A DNA stretch of 64,000 nt from Pseudoroseomonas aestuarii (GTDB lineage Bacteria > Pseudomonadota > Alphaproteobacteria > Acetobacterales > Acetobacteraceae), in NCBI RefSeq assembly GCF_042651065.1, contig NZ_JBHSCH010000006.1, forward strand, positions 62,001 to 126,000. The letters run 5' to 3'. Numbering within the stretch: position 1 is the stretch's first letter; every line of letters begins with the position of its first letter. The position numbers and the translations under genes are program-made. The notes beneath the pieces were generated by a model. The model was not told where the DNA came from, searched no databases, and saw only the letters and a program-made list of their open reading frames with translations. Positions 25,553 through 33,274 of this stretch are shown piece after piece.

Positions 25553-27807
25553 TGACCGACACCACCGCCGTTCTCGGCTATGCCTGGCCGCTCGTCGTCT
25601 CCCCCGGCGAGGAGGTGGCCTTCCATCTCTCCAGCGTCACGCTGGAAGGGGCCGAGGCCACGCTGCTGCGCGTCCGCTGCGCCGACCCGGACCCGGACGG
25701 GCCGGGCCTTCGCTTCCACCAACCCGGCACGCCGCTCGACGGGCCGGTGGCGCTGCGCCACCAGCCGCTCCGCCCCGGCTCCTGCGCCCTGGTCCCGGAC
25801 GCGCCGGCGCTGAACCGCCCGGGCGCGCTCTCGGTGGCCGCCTTCATCCACCCCACCGCGCCCGGCACCGGCCCGCAGACCCTGCTCTCCCGCTGGCGCG
25901 ACGACACGGCGGAGGGCTGGCGCCTCGGCCTGGATGCCGAGGCGCGGCTTGAATTCACCCTCGGCGCCGGGGGGCGGCTCTGGCGCGTCACCGCGCCGCG
26001 CCCGGTGCTGGAGCGGGAGTGGATTTTTGTCGGTGCTTGCTACGACCCGGCGCAGGGGCGGATCACCGTCTTCCAGTCCAGCCTCGACGCCCAGGCCGGG
26101 CGCGACATGGGCGGCATGGCCAGCGCCGAGGCCCCCAGAGAGATTGCCTGGCCGGCGGACATCGCCCTCGTCATCGCCGCCCATGCGCTGGAGGCCGGCG
26201 CCACGCCCCGCACCGCCGGGCATTTCGACGGCAAGATCGACCGCCCGCGCCTGCTCTCCGCCGCCCGCGACGAGGCCGCGCTGCGCGCCCTGGCCGAGAG
26301 CCTGACGCCCTCCCCCGCCGAGCCCGACCTGGTCGGCGCCTGGGATTTCTCGCGCGAGATGTCCACCGACATCATCCGCGACCTCTCCGCCAACCGGCTG
26401 GACGGAAGGCTGCGCCAGATGCCGATGCGCGCGGCCACCGGCGCCAACTGGGATGGCCGCACCGTGCAGTGGACCGAGGCGCCGGAACTCTACGGCGCCA
26501 TCCATTTCCACAGCGACGACATGCACGATGCCGGCTGGTCGCCGGATCTCCGCCTCACTATCCCCGAGGACTGGCGCAGCGGCTTCTACGCGCTGCGCCT
26601 GCGCGCGCGGCAGGGCGGCGAGGACCCGGTGGAGAGCTTCGTCGCCTTCTTCGTCCGCGCGCCGCTCGGCAGGCCGCGCGCGAAGCTCGCCTTCGTCGCC
26701 AGCACCGCCACCTTCCTGGCCTATGCCAACAGCGCGCTGCGGCTGGACCAGGTGCATGCGGAGGCCATGCTGGAAGGCCTCATCGCCCTCTCGCGCGACG
26801 ATGTCTACCTGCAGGAGCACCGCGAGCTCGGCCTCTCCACCTACGACACGCACAGCGACGGCAGCGGCTGGTGCTACTCCACGGCGAAGCGCCCCATCCT
26901 GAACATGCGGCCGCGCGGCGCCACCTTCAACTACGGCAACGACACGCATATCCTCGACTGGCTGGAGCAGATCGGCCAGGACTACGACATCGTCACGGAT
27001 GACGACATCCACCGCCACGGCGCGCAGACGCTCGCCCGCTATCGCTGCGTCATCACCGGCTCGCATCCCGAGTATTTCAGCCGCTCGATGATCGAGGCCT
27101 TCGATGCCTACCAGCGTGGCGGCGGCCGCCACATCTATCTCGGCGGCAACGGCTTCTACTGGCGCATCGGCTGGCACCCGACCGAGCCGCATGCCATGGA
27201 GATCCGCCGTGGCATGATCGGGCTGCGCACCTGGGAGGGGGAGCCGGGCGAGAACGCCCTCTCCTTCACCGGCGAGCCCTCCGGCCTGTGGCGTGCCAGC
27301 GGCCGGCCGCCGCAGCGTCTCGTCGGCGTCGGCTTCGACGCGCAGGTCTTCACCCGCTCCTATCCCTATGAATGGCGCGCCCCGGCGCGCGACCCGCGCA
27401 TCGCCTGGGCGGTGGAAGGCATCGACCTCGACGCGCCGCTCGGCGATTTCGGCCTGCGCGGCGGCGGGGCGGCGGGGCTGGAGGTGGACCGGGTGGAACC
27501 CACCCTCGGCTCGCCGCCGCACCTCCTCTGGCTCGCCACGGCGGACCGGCTGGACTATGGCGGCGTGCCGACGCTGGAGGAGCTGCGCACCCTGCACCGC
27601 GGCACCATGGGCGACCAGAACGCGCAGGTGCGCGCGGACATCGCCTTCTTCCCCACGGCGCGCGGTGGCGCCGTCTTCTCCACCGGCTCCATCGCCTGGG
27701 CCTGCGCGCTCTCGCACAATGGCTACGAGAATTCCGTCAGCCGCCTGACGGGCAATGTCCTCCGCCGCTTCCTCGACCCCGCCCCCTTCGAGGGCTTCGA
27801 CCTCTGA
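25552..27807 (+). CDS. N,N-dimethylformamidase-like large (catalytic) subunit
   Basis: 751 residues, close to the ~760 of the DMFase beta chain. That enzyme hydrolyses formamides at a mononuclear iron held by two Tyr and one Glu. Residues ~95-215 form a LamG-like region (WRDDTAEGWRLGLDAEA, HFDGKIDRPRLL). The catalytic region has Y391 (FLAYANSAL), Y431 (LSTYDTHSDGSGW) and the ITGSHPEY block with H505 and E507, in the order and rough spacing expected for the iron ligands. This ligand assignment is inference. No signal peptide. Coupled to the small-subunit gene. Relatives act on diverse amides, so dimethylformamide need not be the substrate. Confidence 0.85.
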   Translation: MTDTTAVLGYAWPLVVSPGEEVAFHLSSVTLEGAEATLLRVRCADPDPDGPGLRFHQPGTPLDGPVALRHQPLRPGSCALVPDAPALNRPGALSVAAFIHPTAPGTGPQTLLSRWRDDTAEGWRLGLDAEARLEFTLGAGGRLWRVTAPRPVLEREWIFVGACYDPAQGRITVFQSSLDAQAGRDMGGMASAEAPREIAWPADIALVIAAHALEAGATPRTAGHFDGKIDRPRLLSAARDEAALRALAESLTPSPAEPDLVGAWDFSREMSTDIIRDLSANRLDGRLRQMPMRAATGANWDGRTVQWTEAPELYGAIHFHSDDMHDAGWSPDLRLTIPEDWRSGFYALRLRARQGGEDPVESFVAFFVRAPLGRPRAKLAFVASTATFLAYANSALRLDQVHAEAMLEGLIALSRDDVYLQEHRELGLSTYDTHSDGSGWCYSTAKRPILNMRPRGATFNYGNDTHILDWLEQIGQDYDIVTDDDIHRHGAQTLARYRCVITGSHPEYFSRSMIEAFDAYQRGGGRHIYLGGNGFYWRIGWHPTEPHAMEIRRGMIGLRTWEGEPGENALSFTGEPSGLWRASGRPPQRLVGVGFDAQVFTRSYPYEWRAPARDPRIAWAVEGIDLDAPLGDFGLRGGGAAGLEVDRVEPTLGSPPHLLWLATADRLDYGGVPTLEELRTLHRGTMGDQNAQVRADIAFFPTARGGAVFSTGSIAWACALSHNGYENSVSRLTGNVLRRFLDPAPFEGFDL

Positions 27808-27816
27808 CAGAACAGC

Positions 27817-27838
27817 CCCCCGCCGCGCGCGGCGGGGG
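27817..27838. repeat. Near-perfect GC palindrome between dimethylformamidase and E1 genes
   Basis: Arms CCCCCGCCGC and GCGGCGGGGG (10 bp each) around a central GC, 9 nt after the large-subunit stop. Could fold as an RNA hairpin separating expression of the two genes; no U-tract follows. Confidence 0.45.
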
Positions 27839-27881
27839 CGAAGCGCCGCCACAAGGCGCGGAACCCAGGAAACGCCTTCCC

Positions 27882-30050
27882 ATGCAGCGCACCCCGATTG
27901 CCACCGACACGCCCTGGTTCCGGCTGGAGGTGGATGACGCCGACTGGGCGGCGGAAGACCCCGCCGACCTCGCCCGCTGGATGGAGCAGCTCCTGCTCAT
28001 CCGCCGCTTCGAGGAGAAGATCCTGGAACTGCACGGGCAGGGCCTGGTGCATGGCCCGGCGCATGCCTCCATCGGGCAGGAGGCGGGCGCGGTCGGCGCC
28101 ATGTCCGTGCTCGGCACGGAGGACAAGCTGAACGGCACGCACCGCGCGCACCACCAGATCCTGGCCAAGCTGCTGAACAGCGCCCTCCCCGGCGGCTACG
28201 ACCCGCGCCGGGACGCGCCGGTCGAGGAAGCGGGCGGCCTCGTCCGCCGCGCCATGGCGGAGATCATGGGGCTGGCGGAAGGCTTCTGCGGCGGGCGTGG
28301 GGGCTCCATGCACATGCGCTGGGCGCCGGCGGGCATCGTCGGCACCAGCGCCATCATCGGCGGCAACCTCCCCCACGCCGTGGGCTACGGCCTGGCCGAC
28401 AAGGTGCTGGGCCGCGACCATGTCTCGGTCGCCTTCTTCGGCGACGGCACGCTGATGGCGGGGCAGTCGATGGAGGCCATCAACCTCGCCGCCCTCTACA
28501 ACCTGCCCGTCATCTTCTTCCTCGAGAACAATTTCTACGCCGTCTCCACCCATGTCCGGGAGCAGACGCGCGAGACGCGGCTGACCACGCGCGGCGCCAT
28601 GTTCGGCGTGCCCTCGGTGGAGTGCGACGGCATGGATCTCGTCGCCGTGCGGCGGGCCATGCAATGGGCGGTGCAGACCATCCGCGAGACGGGCGGGCCG
28701 GTCTTCGTCGAGGCCATCCTCTACCGCTTCCTGCACCAGAGCGGCCCGCTGCTGGGCAGCCAGCTCGGCTACCGCAGCCGGGAGGAGGAGGCGGAATGGC
28801 AGGCGCGCGACCCGCTCGCCACCATGCCCGCCCGGCTGAAGGCGCTCGGCGTGCTGGACGAGGCCGGGCTCGCCGCGCTCGACGCGCGCGCCACCCGCAT
28901 GGTGGCCGAGGCCGCCGCCGCGCTGACCGAGATGCCGCGCGATTCCAACACGCCGCAGATCCGCGCCGGCGCCTTCCCCGATGTGGCGGAAATCGAGAAC
29001 GGCATCCGCGGCGACCTCTCCGAGCTGGCCGGCGCCCGCGTGCTGGAGGCGGCCTCGGTGCCCGCCGAAGCGCGGGTGGAGGTGAAATATGTCGACGCCA
29101 TCGCCAGCACCCTGCTGCGCAACATGGAGCGCGACCCGCGCATCATCGTCATCGGCGAGGATGTGCACCGGCTGCGCGGCGGCGTCTCCGGCTCGACCAG
29201 GGGGGTGATGGAGCGCTTCCCCGAGCGCGTCTTCCCCACGCCGATCTGCGAGAACGGCTTCACCGGCATGGCGCTCGGCGCCGCCGCCTGCGGGCTGCGG
29301 CCCGTGGTGGACATCATGTTCGGCGATTTCTGCATCGTCGCCGCCGACCAGATGTTCAACGGCATCGGCAAGTTCTCGCACATGTTCGGCGGCGGCTTCG
29401 GCGTGCCGGTGGTGGTGCGCGCCCGCGTCTCGCCGCAGGCGGGCTACGGCTCGCAGCACTCGATGGACCCCTCGGCGCTCTTCGCCCTCTACCCGGCCTG
29501 GCGGATCGTCTCCCCCTCCACCCCGCACGACTATATCGGCCTGATGAACGCGGCGCTGCGCTGCGACGACCCGGTGCTGGTGATCGAGCACCAGGACCTG
29601 TTCCAGACCACCGGCCCGGTGCCAGGCGACGACCGGGACTACATCATCCCCCTCGGCTCCGCGCGCACCGTTCGCCCGGGCCGCGCCTGCACCGTGCTCA
29701 CCTACTCCACCATGGTCGCCGCCGGCCTCGAGGCCGCCGAGGCCACCGGGATCGATGCCGAGATCATCGACCTCCGCAGCCTCGACCCCGGCGGGCTGGA
29801 CTGGCCGGCCATCGAGGCCAGCGTGCGCCGCACCAACCGCGTGCTGATCGCCGAGCAGACGGCGCGTGGCACCAGCCATGGCGCCCGCATCGCGCAGGAG
29901 ATCCAGGAGCGCTGCTTCGACTGGCTGGATGCCGAGATCCTGCGCGTCACCGGCGGCGCGGCCGCGCCCGTGGTGTCGCGCCCGCTGAACATGGCCGCGC
30001 TGGGTAACGCCTCCGGCATCGGGGCTGCGTTGCGCCGGCTGACGGGCTGA
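27882..30050 (+). CDS. Fused alpha-beta E1 component of a 2-oxoacid dehydrogenase
   Basis: 722 residues: alpha domain (~1-350) and beta domain (~400-720), normally two polypeptides. E1 decarboxylates a 2-oxoacid on thiamine diphosphate and hands the acyl group to lipoyl-E2. ThDP/Mg motif: GDG (187-189) to NN (216-217). Alpha signatures HASIGQEAGAVGAMSVL and GRGGSMHMRW; beta signatures VIGEDVHRLRGGV, PICENGFTGMALGAA and EIIDLRSLDP. The phosphorylation-loop-like stretch after the ThDP motif is bacterial in type. No E2 or E3 gene is nearby, so it either borrows those subunits or is a stand-alone decarboxylase. ATG preceded by CCCAGGA. Confidence 0.9.
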   Translation: MQRTPIATDTPWFRLEVDDADWAAEDPADLARWMEQLLLIRRFEEKILELHGQGLVHGPAHASIGQEAGAVGAMSVLGTEDKLNGTHRAHHQILAKLLNSALPGGYDPRRDAPVEEAGGLVRRAMAEIMGLAEGFCGGRGGSMHMRWAPAGIVGTSAIIGGNLPHAVGYGLADKVLGRDHVSVAFFGDGTLMAGQSMEAINLAALYNLPVIFFLENNFYAVSTHVREQTRETRLTTRGAMFGVPSVECDGMDLVAVRRAMQWAVQTIRETGGPVFVEAILYRFLHQSGPLLGSQLGYRSREEEAEWQARDPLATMPARLKALGVLDEAGLAALDARATRMVAEAAAALTEMPRDSNTPQIRAGAFPDVAEIENGIRGDLSELAGARVLEAASVPAEARVEVKYVDAIASTLLRNMERDPRIIVIGEDVHRLRGGVSGSTRGVMERFPERVFPTPICENGFTGMALGAAACGLRPVVDIMFGDFCIVAADQMFNGIGKFSHMFGGGFGVPVVVRARVSPQAGYGSQHSMDPSALFALYPAWRIVSPSTPHDYIGLMNAALRCDDPVLVIEHQDLFQTTGPVPGDDRDYIIPLGSARTVRPGRACTVLTYSTMVAAGLEAAEATGIDAEIIDLRSLDPGGLDWPAIEASVRRTNRVLIAEQTARGTSHGARIAQEIQERCFDWLDAEILRVTGGAAAPVVSRPLNMAALGNASGIGAALRRLTG

Positions 30051-30073
30051 AGGCCTTCCGGCCCCTTGGAGAA

Positions 30074-30089
30074 ATATGATATATCGAAT
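30074..30089. promoter_or_regulatory. GATATATC operator-like site 2
   Basis: AATATGATATATCGAA with palindromic core 30078-30085, located 27 nt before the aminotransferase ATG. Shares ATATGATATATCG exactly with site 3 (34929-34944). It would be read as Met-Ile-Tyr-Arg if the upstream ATG were used, which argues against that start. Confidence 0.6.
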
Positions 30090-30111
30090 GGATCAAGACG
30101 AGGATCCGTCC

Positions 30112-31359
30112 ATGTCGCAGGCCCTCCTGCCCGAGAAGTCCGGCACCGCCTCCCGCGATGCCGCCCTGCGCGCCCGCGCCCGGGCCGTCATCCCCGGCGG
30201 CCTCTGGGGCCATCTCAACGCGGCCAAGCTGCCGGAGGGCTACCCGCAATACTTCACATCGGCCGAGGGCTGCCGCCTGCGCGACGCCGACGGGCGGGAC
30301 TACATCGACTTCATGTGCTCCTGGGGCCCGATGGTGCTCGGCCACCGCAACCCCGCGGTGGAGGAGGCCGCCCGCCGCCAGGCCGCGCAGGGCGACTGCA
30401 TGAACGGCCCCGCCCCCGTGCTGGTGGAGCTGGCCGAGTTGCTGGTGGAAACCATCGCCCATGCCGACTGGGCGCTGCTGGCCAAGAACGGCACGGACGC
30501 CACCACCGCCTGCGTCACCATTGCCCGCGCCGAGACGGGGCGGCGCAAGGTGCTGGTGGCGCGCGGCTCCTACCACGGCGCCGTGCCCTGGTGCTCGCCC
30601 TCCCTGGCCGGCGTCACCACCGAGGACCGCGCCCATCTCCTGACCTTCGACTACAACGACACGGCCAGCCTGGACGCGGCGGCCGAGGCGGCGAAGGGCG
30701 ACCTCGCCGCCGTCATCGTCACCGCCTTCCGGCATGATTTCGGCCGCCACCAGGAGCTGCCGACGCCGGAATTCGCCCGCCACCTCCGCGCGCTGTGCGA
30801 CGCGACGGGTGCCGCGCTGATCCTCGACGACGTGCGCGCGGGCTTCCGCATCGACCTCGCCGGCTCCTGGGAGCCGCTCGGCGTGCGGCCGGATCTCTCC
30901 GCCTTCAGCAAGGCCATCGCCAACGGCCATCCGCTCGCCGCCGTCACCGGGCGGGAGCGGTTCCGCCAGGCGGCGACGCAAGTCTACACCACCGGCTCCT
31001 TCTGGTGCGGCGCGGTGCCGATGGCCGCGGCCGTCGCCACCATCGCCGAGCTGCGCCGCATCGACGGCCCGGCCTACATGCGCGCCATGGGCGAGCGGCT
31101 GCGCAACGGGCTGGACGCGCTCTCGCGCCAGTACGCCCTGCCCGTCCGCCAGACCGGCCCGGCGCAGATGCCACTGATGATCTTCGACAACGACCCGGAC
31201 TGGGCGAAGGGCGACGCCTTCTGCGCCACGGCGCTGCGACACGGGGCGTATTTCCACCCCCGGCACAACATGTTCCTCTCCTGCGCGCACACCGAGGCGG
31301 ATATCGACCGCGCGCTGGAAGCGGCGGAGGCCGGCTTCCGGGCCGTCGCCGCGCTGTAG
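30112..31359 (+). CDS. Class III aminotransferase, glutamate-1-semialdehyde-aminomutase-like
   Basis: 415 residues from MSQALLPEKSG; the in-frame ATG 36 nt upstream lies in the operator-like site and is rejected. PLP enzyme: Lys in LSAFSKAIANGHPLAAV, the Asp block LILDDVRAGFRIDLAG, and NGTDATTACVTIARAETGRRKVL in the GSA-type cofactor region. YHGAVPWCSP aligns with the aminomutase-like 'SYHG' block. GSA-like enzymes outside haem synthesis act on beta-amino acids or amino sugars. Gene stands alone behind site 2, between the E1 gene and the oppositely oriented aldolase. Product could be the keto acid processed by the OtnK/aldolase pair; this is inference. Confidence 0.9.
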   Translation: MSQALLPEKSGTASRDAALRARARAVIPGGLWGHLNAAKLPEGYPQYFTSAEGCRLRDADGRDYIDFMCSWGPMVLGHRNPAVEEAARRQAAQGDCMNGPAPVLVELAELLVETIAHADWALLAKNGTDATTACVTIARAETGRRKVLVARGSYHGAVPWCSPSLAGVTTEDRAHLLTFDYNDTASLDAAAEAAKGDLAAVIVTAFRHDFGRHQELPTPEFARHLRALCDATGAALILDDVRAGFRIDLAGSWEPLGVRPDLSAFSKAIANGHPLAAVTGRERFRQAATQVYTTGSFWCGAVPMAAAVATIAELRRIDGPAYMRAMGERLRNGLDALSRQYALPVRQTGPAQMPLMIFDNDPDWAKGDAFCATALRHGAYFHPRHNMFLSCAHTEADIDRALEAAEAGFRAVAAL

Positions 31360-31367
31360 GGCGGCGC

Positions 31368-32021
31368 TCAGCCCCGCGCGGGGGCGGCGCTGCCGTAGGT
31401 CTTGTAGCGCTCCCGCGTGGCCTGCATCTGCGCCGCGTCCAGCAGGCGCGGCGTGCCGGCCGAGCGCGCCAGCAGGTATTGCCGGGCCAGCGTCTCCAGC
31501 CGCAGCGCGGCGGCCACGGCCGCCTTCACGTCGCGCCCCGTCGTGATCATCCCGTGATTGCCGAGCAGGCAGGCGGTGCGGCCGCGCAGCGCCTCGACCG
31601 CCACCACCGCCAGCTCCGGCGTGCCGAAGGTGACATAGGGGGCGCAGCGCACATCCTCGCCGCCGAAGCCGGCCACCATGTAGTGGAAGGCCGGCAGCCC
31701 CTCGCCCAGGCAGGCGAGCGCCGTGCAGGCATCGGCATGGGTGTGCACCACGCTGCCCGCCTCGGGGAAGGCGCGCAGGATGGCGGCGTGCATCGGCCAT
31801 TCGCTGGAGGGCGCGGCGTCATCCCGGGCCGCGCCCTCCAGAGACATCCACACCGTGTCGGCCTCCGCCGTGGCATCCACCGTGGTGCCGGAGCGGGTGA
31901 TGACCATGCCGCCCTCGACACGGCGCGAGACATTGCCGGCGCTGCCGAAATTCAGCCCCAGCCGCCCCAGCTCCCGGTAGCCCTGCGCGACATCCTCGCG
32001 CGCCTGCCGCACCCCGTTCAT
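31368..32021 (-). CDS. Class II aldolase/adducin family protein (OtnC/FucA-like)
   Basis: 217 residues, zinc-dependent. Phosphate-binding NFGSAGNVSRR, RSGTTVD, acid SSEWPMHAA, zinc His pair in VVHTHADACTALACLG, and third His in LLGNHGMITTG. In acid-sugar pathways the paired kinase makes a phosphorylated 3-oxo-tetronate that this family decarboxylates to dihydroxyacetone phosphate; other members are aldolases such as FucA. The ATG overlaps the kinase stop (ATGA), strongly favouring the OtnC-type role. Last gene of the binding protein-kinase-aldolase operon. Converges with the aminotransferase gene 8 nt away. Confidence 0.88.
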   Translation of the reverse strand: MNGVRQAREDVAQGYRELGRLGLNFGSAGNVSRRVEGGMVITRSGTTVDATAEADTVWMSLEGAARDDAAPSSEWPMHAAILRAFPEAGSVVHTHADACTALACLGEGLPAFHYMVAGFGGEDVRCAPYVTFGTPELAVVAVEALRGRTACLLGNHGMITTGRDVKAAVAAALRLETLARQYLLARSAGTPRLLDAAQMQATRERYKTYGSAAPARG

Positions 32022-33271
32022 GCGCGCATCCGCTCCAGCACCGTTCCGAACATGTCCACCGGCCCCAGCTTGCCGGATTTGAGGCAGAGCGCCAGCGGCT
32101 CCGGCGCCTCCGCCGCGCACAGCCCGATGCCCGGCGAGACATAGGGCGCGACCGTAAGCCGGGCGATGCCCAGCGCGCGGATCACCGCGCCCGAGGTCTC
32201 GCCGCCCGCCACCAGGAGGCGCCGGGCGCCCGCCGCGACCAGCGCCAGCGCCAGCCCGCCCAGCAGCAGCACCGCCGCCAGCGCCGCGCCCTCGCGCCCG
32301 AGGCGCGCCTGGGCGGCGGCGACCGCCTCCGGATCGCCCGCGGTGGTGATGCACACCGGCCCCCGCTCCAGGCGCGGCAGGGCCCAGCCGGCCGCCTTGC
32401 GCAGCGCCGCCGCCGGCGTCTCCAGCCGGGCCAGGTCGATCCGCAACACCGGGTGATGCCCGGCGAAATGCGCTACCTGCTCCCGCGTCCGGTCCGAGCA
32501 GCTGCCGGCCAGCACCACGCCATGCCCGCCGGCCCGCGCGGGCGGCAGGGCGGCCGCGGGCGCGAGCAGCCCCTTCTCCCGCCAGATCGGCGGGTAATGC
32601 GCGGCGAGGTTGGAGCCGCCGGTCGCCAGCGGCCAGTCCCAGCTCGCCCGCGCCAGGGTGGCGAGGTCCTCCTCCGTCGCGGCATCGGCGATGGCGTAGG
32701 AGAGGCCGGCCTCCCGCAGCACCGCCGCATGCCGCGCCACCGCCGCCTCCCCTTGCGCGACCACCGGCAGCGGCAGCAGGCCGACCCGCCGCGCCGTCTG
32801 CGCCGCCAGCACCTTCACCAGATCCGGCTCGGTCATCGGCGTCAGCGGGTCGAAGCGCTTGGGCGAGTTGGAGACGAGCTGGGCGCCCACGAAGAGATGG
32901 CCCATGAACACCCGCCGCTCCGCCTCCGGGAAGCTGGGCGCGAACAGGGTGAAGGGCGCGCCCGTCCGCTCCATCAGCAGGTCCGCGCAGGGGCCGATAT
33001 TGCCCTGGGGCGTGGAATCGAAGGTGGCGCAGTATTTGAAGAACAGCATCCGCGCCCCGGCGCCCAGCAGCGCATCGGCCGCGCGCGCGAAGCCATCGCG
33101 TGCCTCCGCCACCGGCGCGACGCGGGAGGGCAGCGCCACCACCACCGCATCCTGGCCGGAGGGGATCGGCGCGTCGTCCAGCACCAGCGCCACGCGCATC
33201 CCGCCCGCTGCCAGCATGCCGGCCAGCTCCACCGCGCCCGTCAGGTCATCCGCGATCCCGCCCAGCAGCAT
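32018..33271 (-). CDS. otnK: Four-carbon acid sugar kinase (DUF1537), OtnK type
   Basis: 417 residues, full length. N-terminal sugar-binding domain begins GGIADDLTGAVELAGML; KYCATFDSTPQGNIGPCADLL is the diagnostic block of 3-oxo-tetronate kinases. Further: SPKRFDPLTPMTEPDLVKVL, and the C-terminal nucleotide-binding domain with LLVAGGETSGAVIRALG and LCLKSGKLGPVDMF. Phosphorylates a 3-oxo-tetronate at C4 using ATP. It starts 3 nt after the binding-protein stop and is coupled to the class II aldolase. The usual tetronate dehydrogenase and isomerase (otnI) partners are absent; an aminotransferase is present instead. Confidence 0.9.
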   Translation of the reverse strand: MLLGGIADDLTGAVELAGMLAAGGMRVALVLDDAPIPSGQDAVVVALPSRVAPVAEARDGFARAADALLGAGARMLFFKYCATFDSTPQGNIGPCADLLMERTGAPFTLFAPSFPEAERRVFMGHLFVGAQLVSNSPKRFDPLTPMTEPDLVKVLAAQTARRVGLLPLPVVAQGEAAVARHAAVLREAGLSYAIADAATEEDLATLARASWDWPLATGGSNLAAHYPPIWREKGLLAPAAALPPARAGGHGVVLAGSCSDRTREQVAHFAGHHPVLRIDLARLETPAAALRKAAGWALPRLERGPVCITTAGDPEAVAAAQARLGREGAALAAVLLLGGLALALVAAGARRLLVAGGETSGAVIRALGIARLTVAPYVSPGIGLCAAEAPEPLALCLKSGKLGPVDMFGTVLERMRA

Positions 33272-33274
33272 GCG

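Noticed and set aside
30076..30111. Upstream ATG of the aminotransferase giving a Met-Ile-Tyr-Arg start
   Set aside because: The ATG is part of the GATATATC operator; the same four residues would also open spurious extensions at 20466 and near 34931, showing it is DNA signal not protein.
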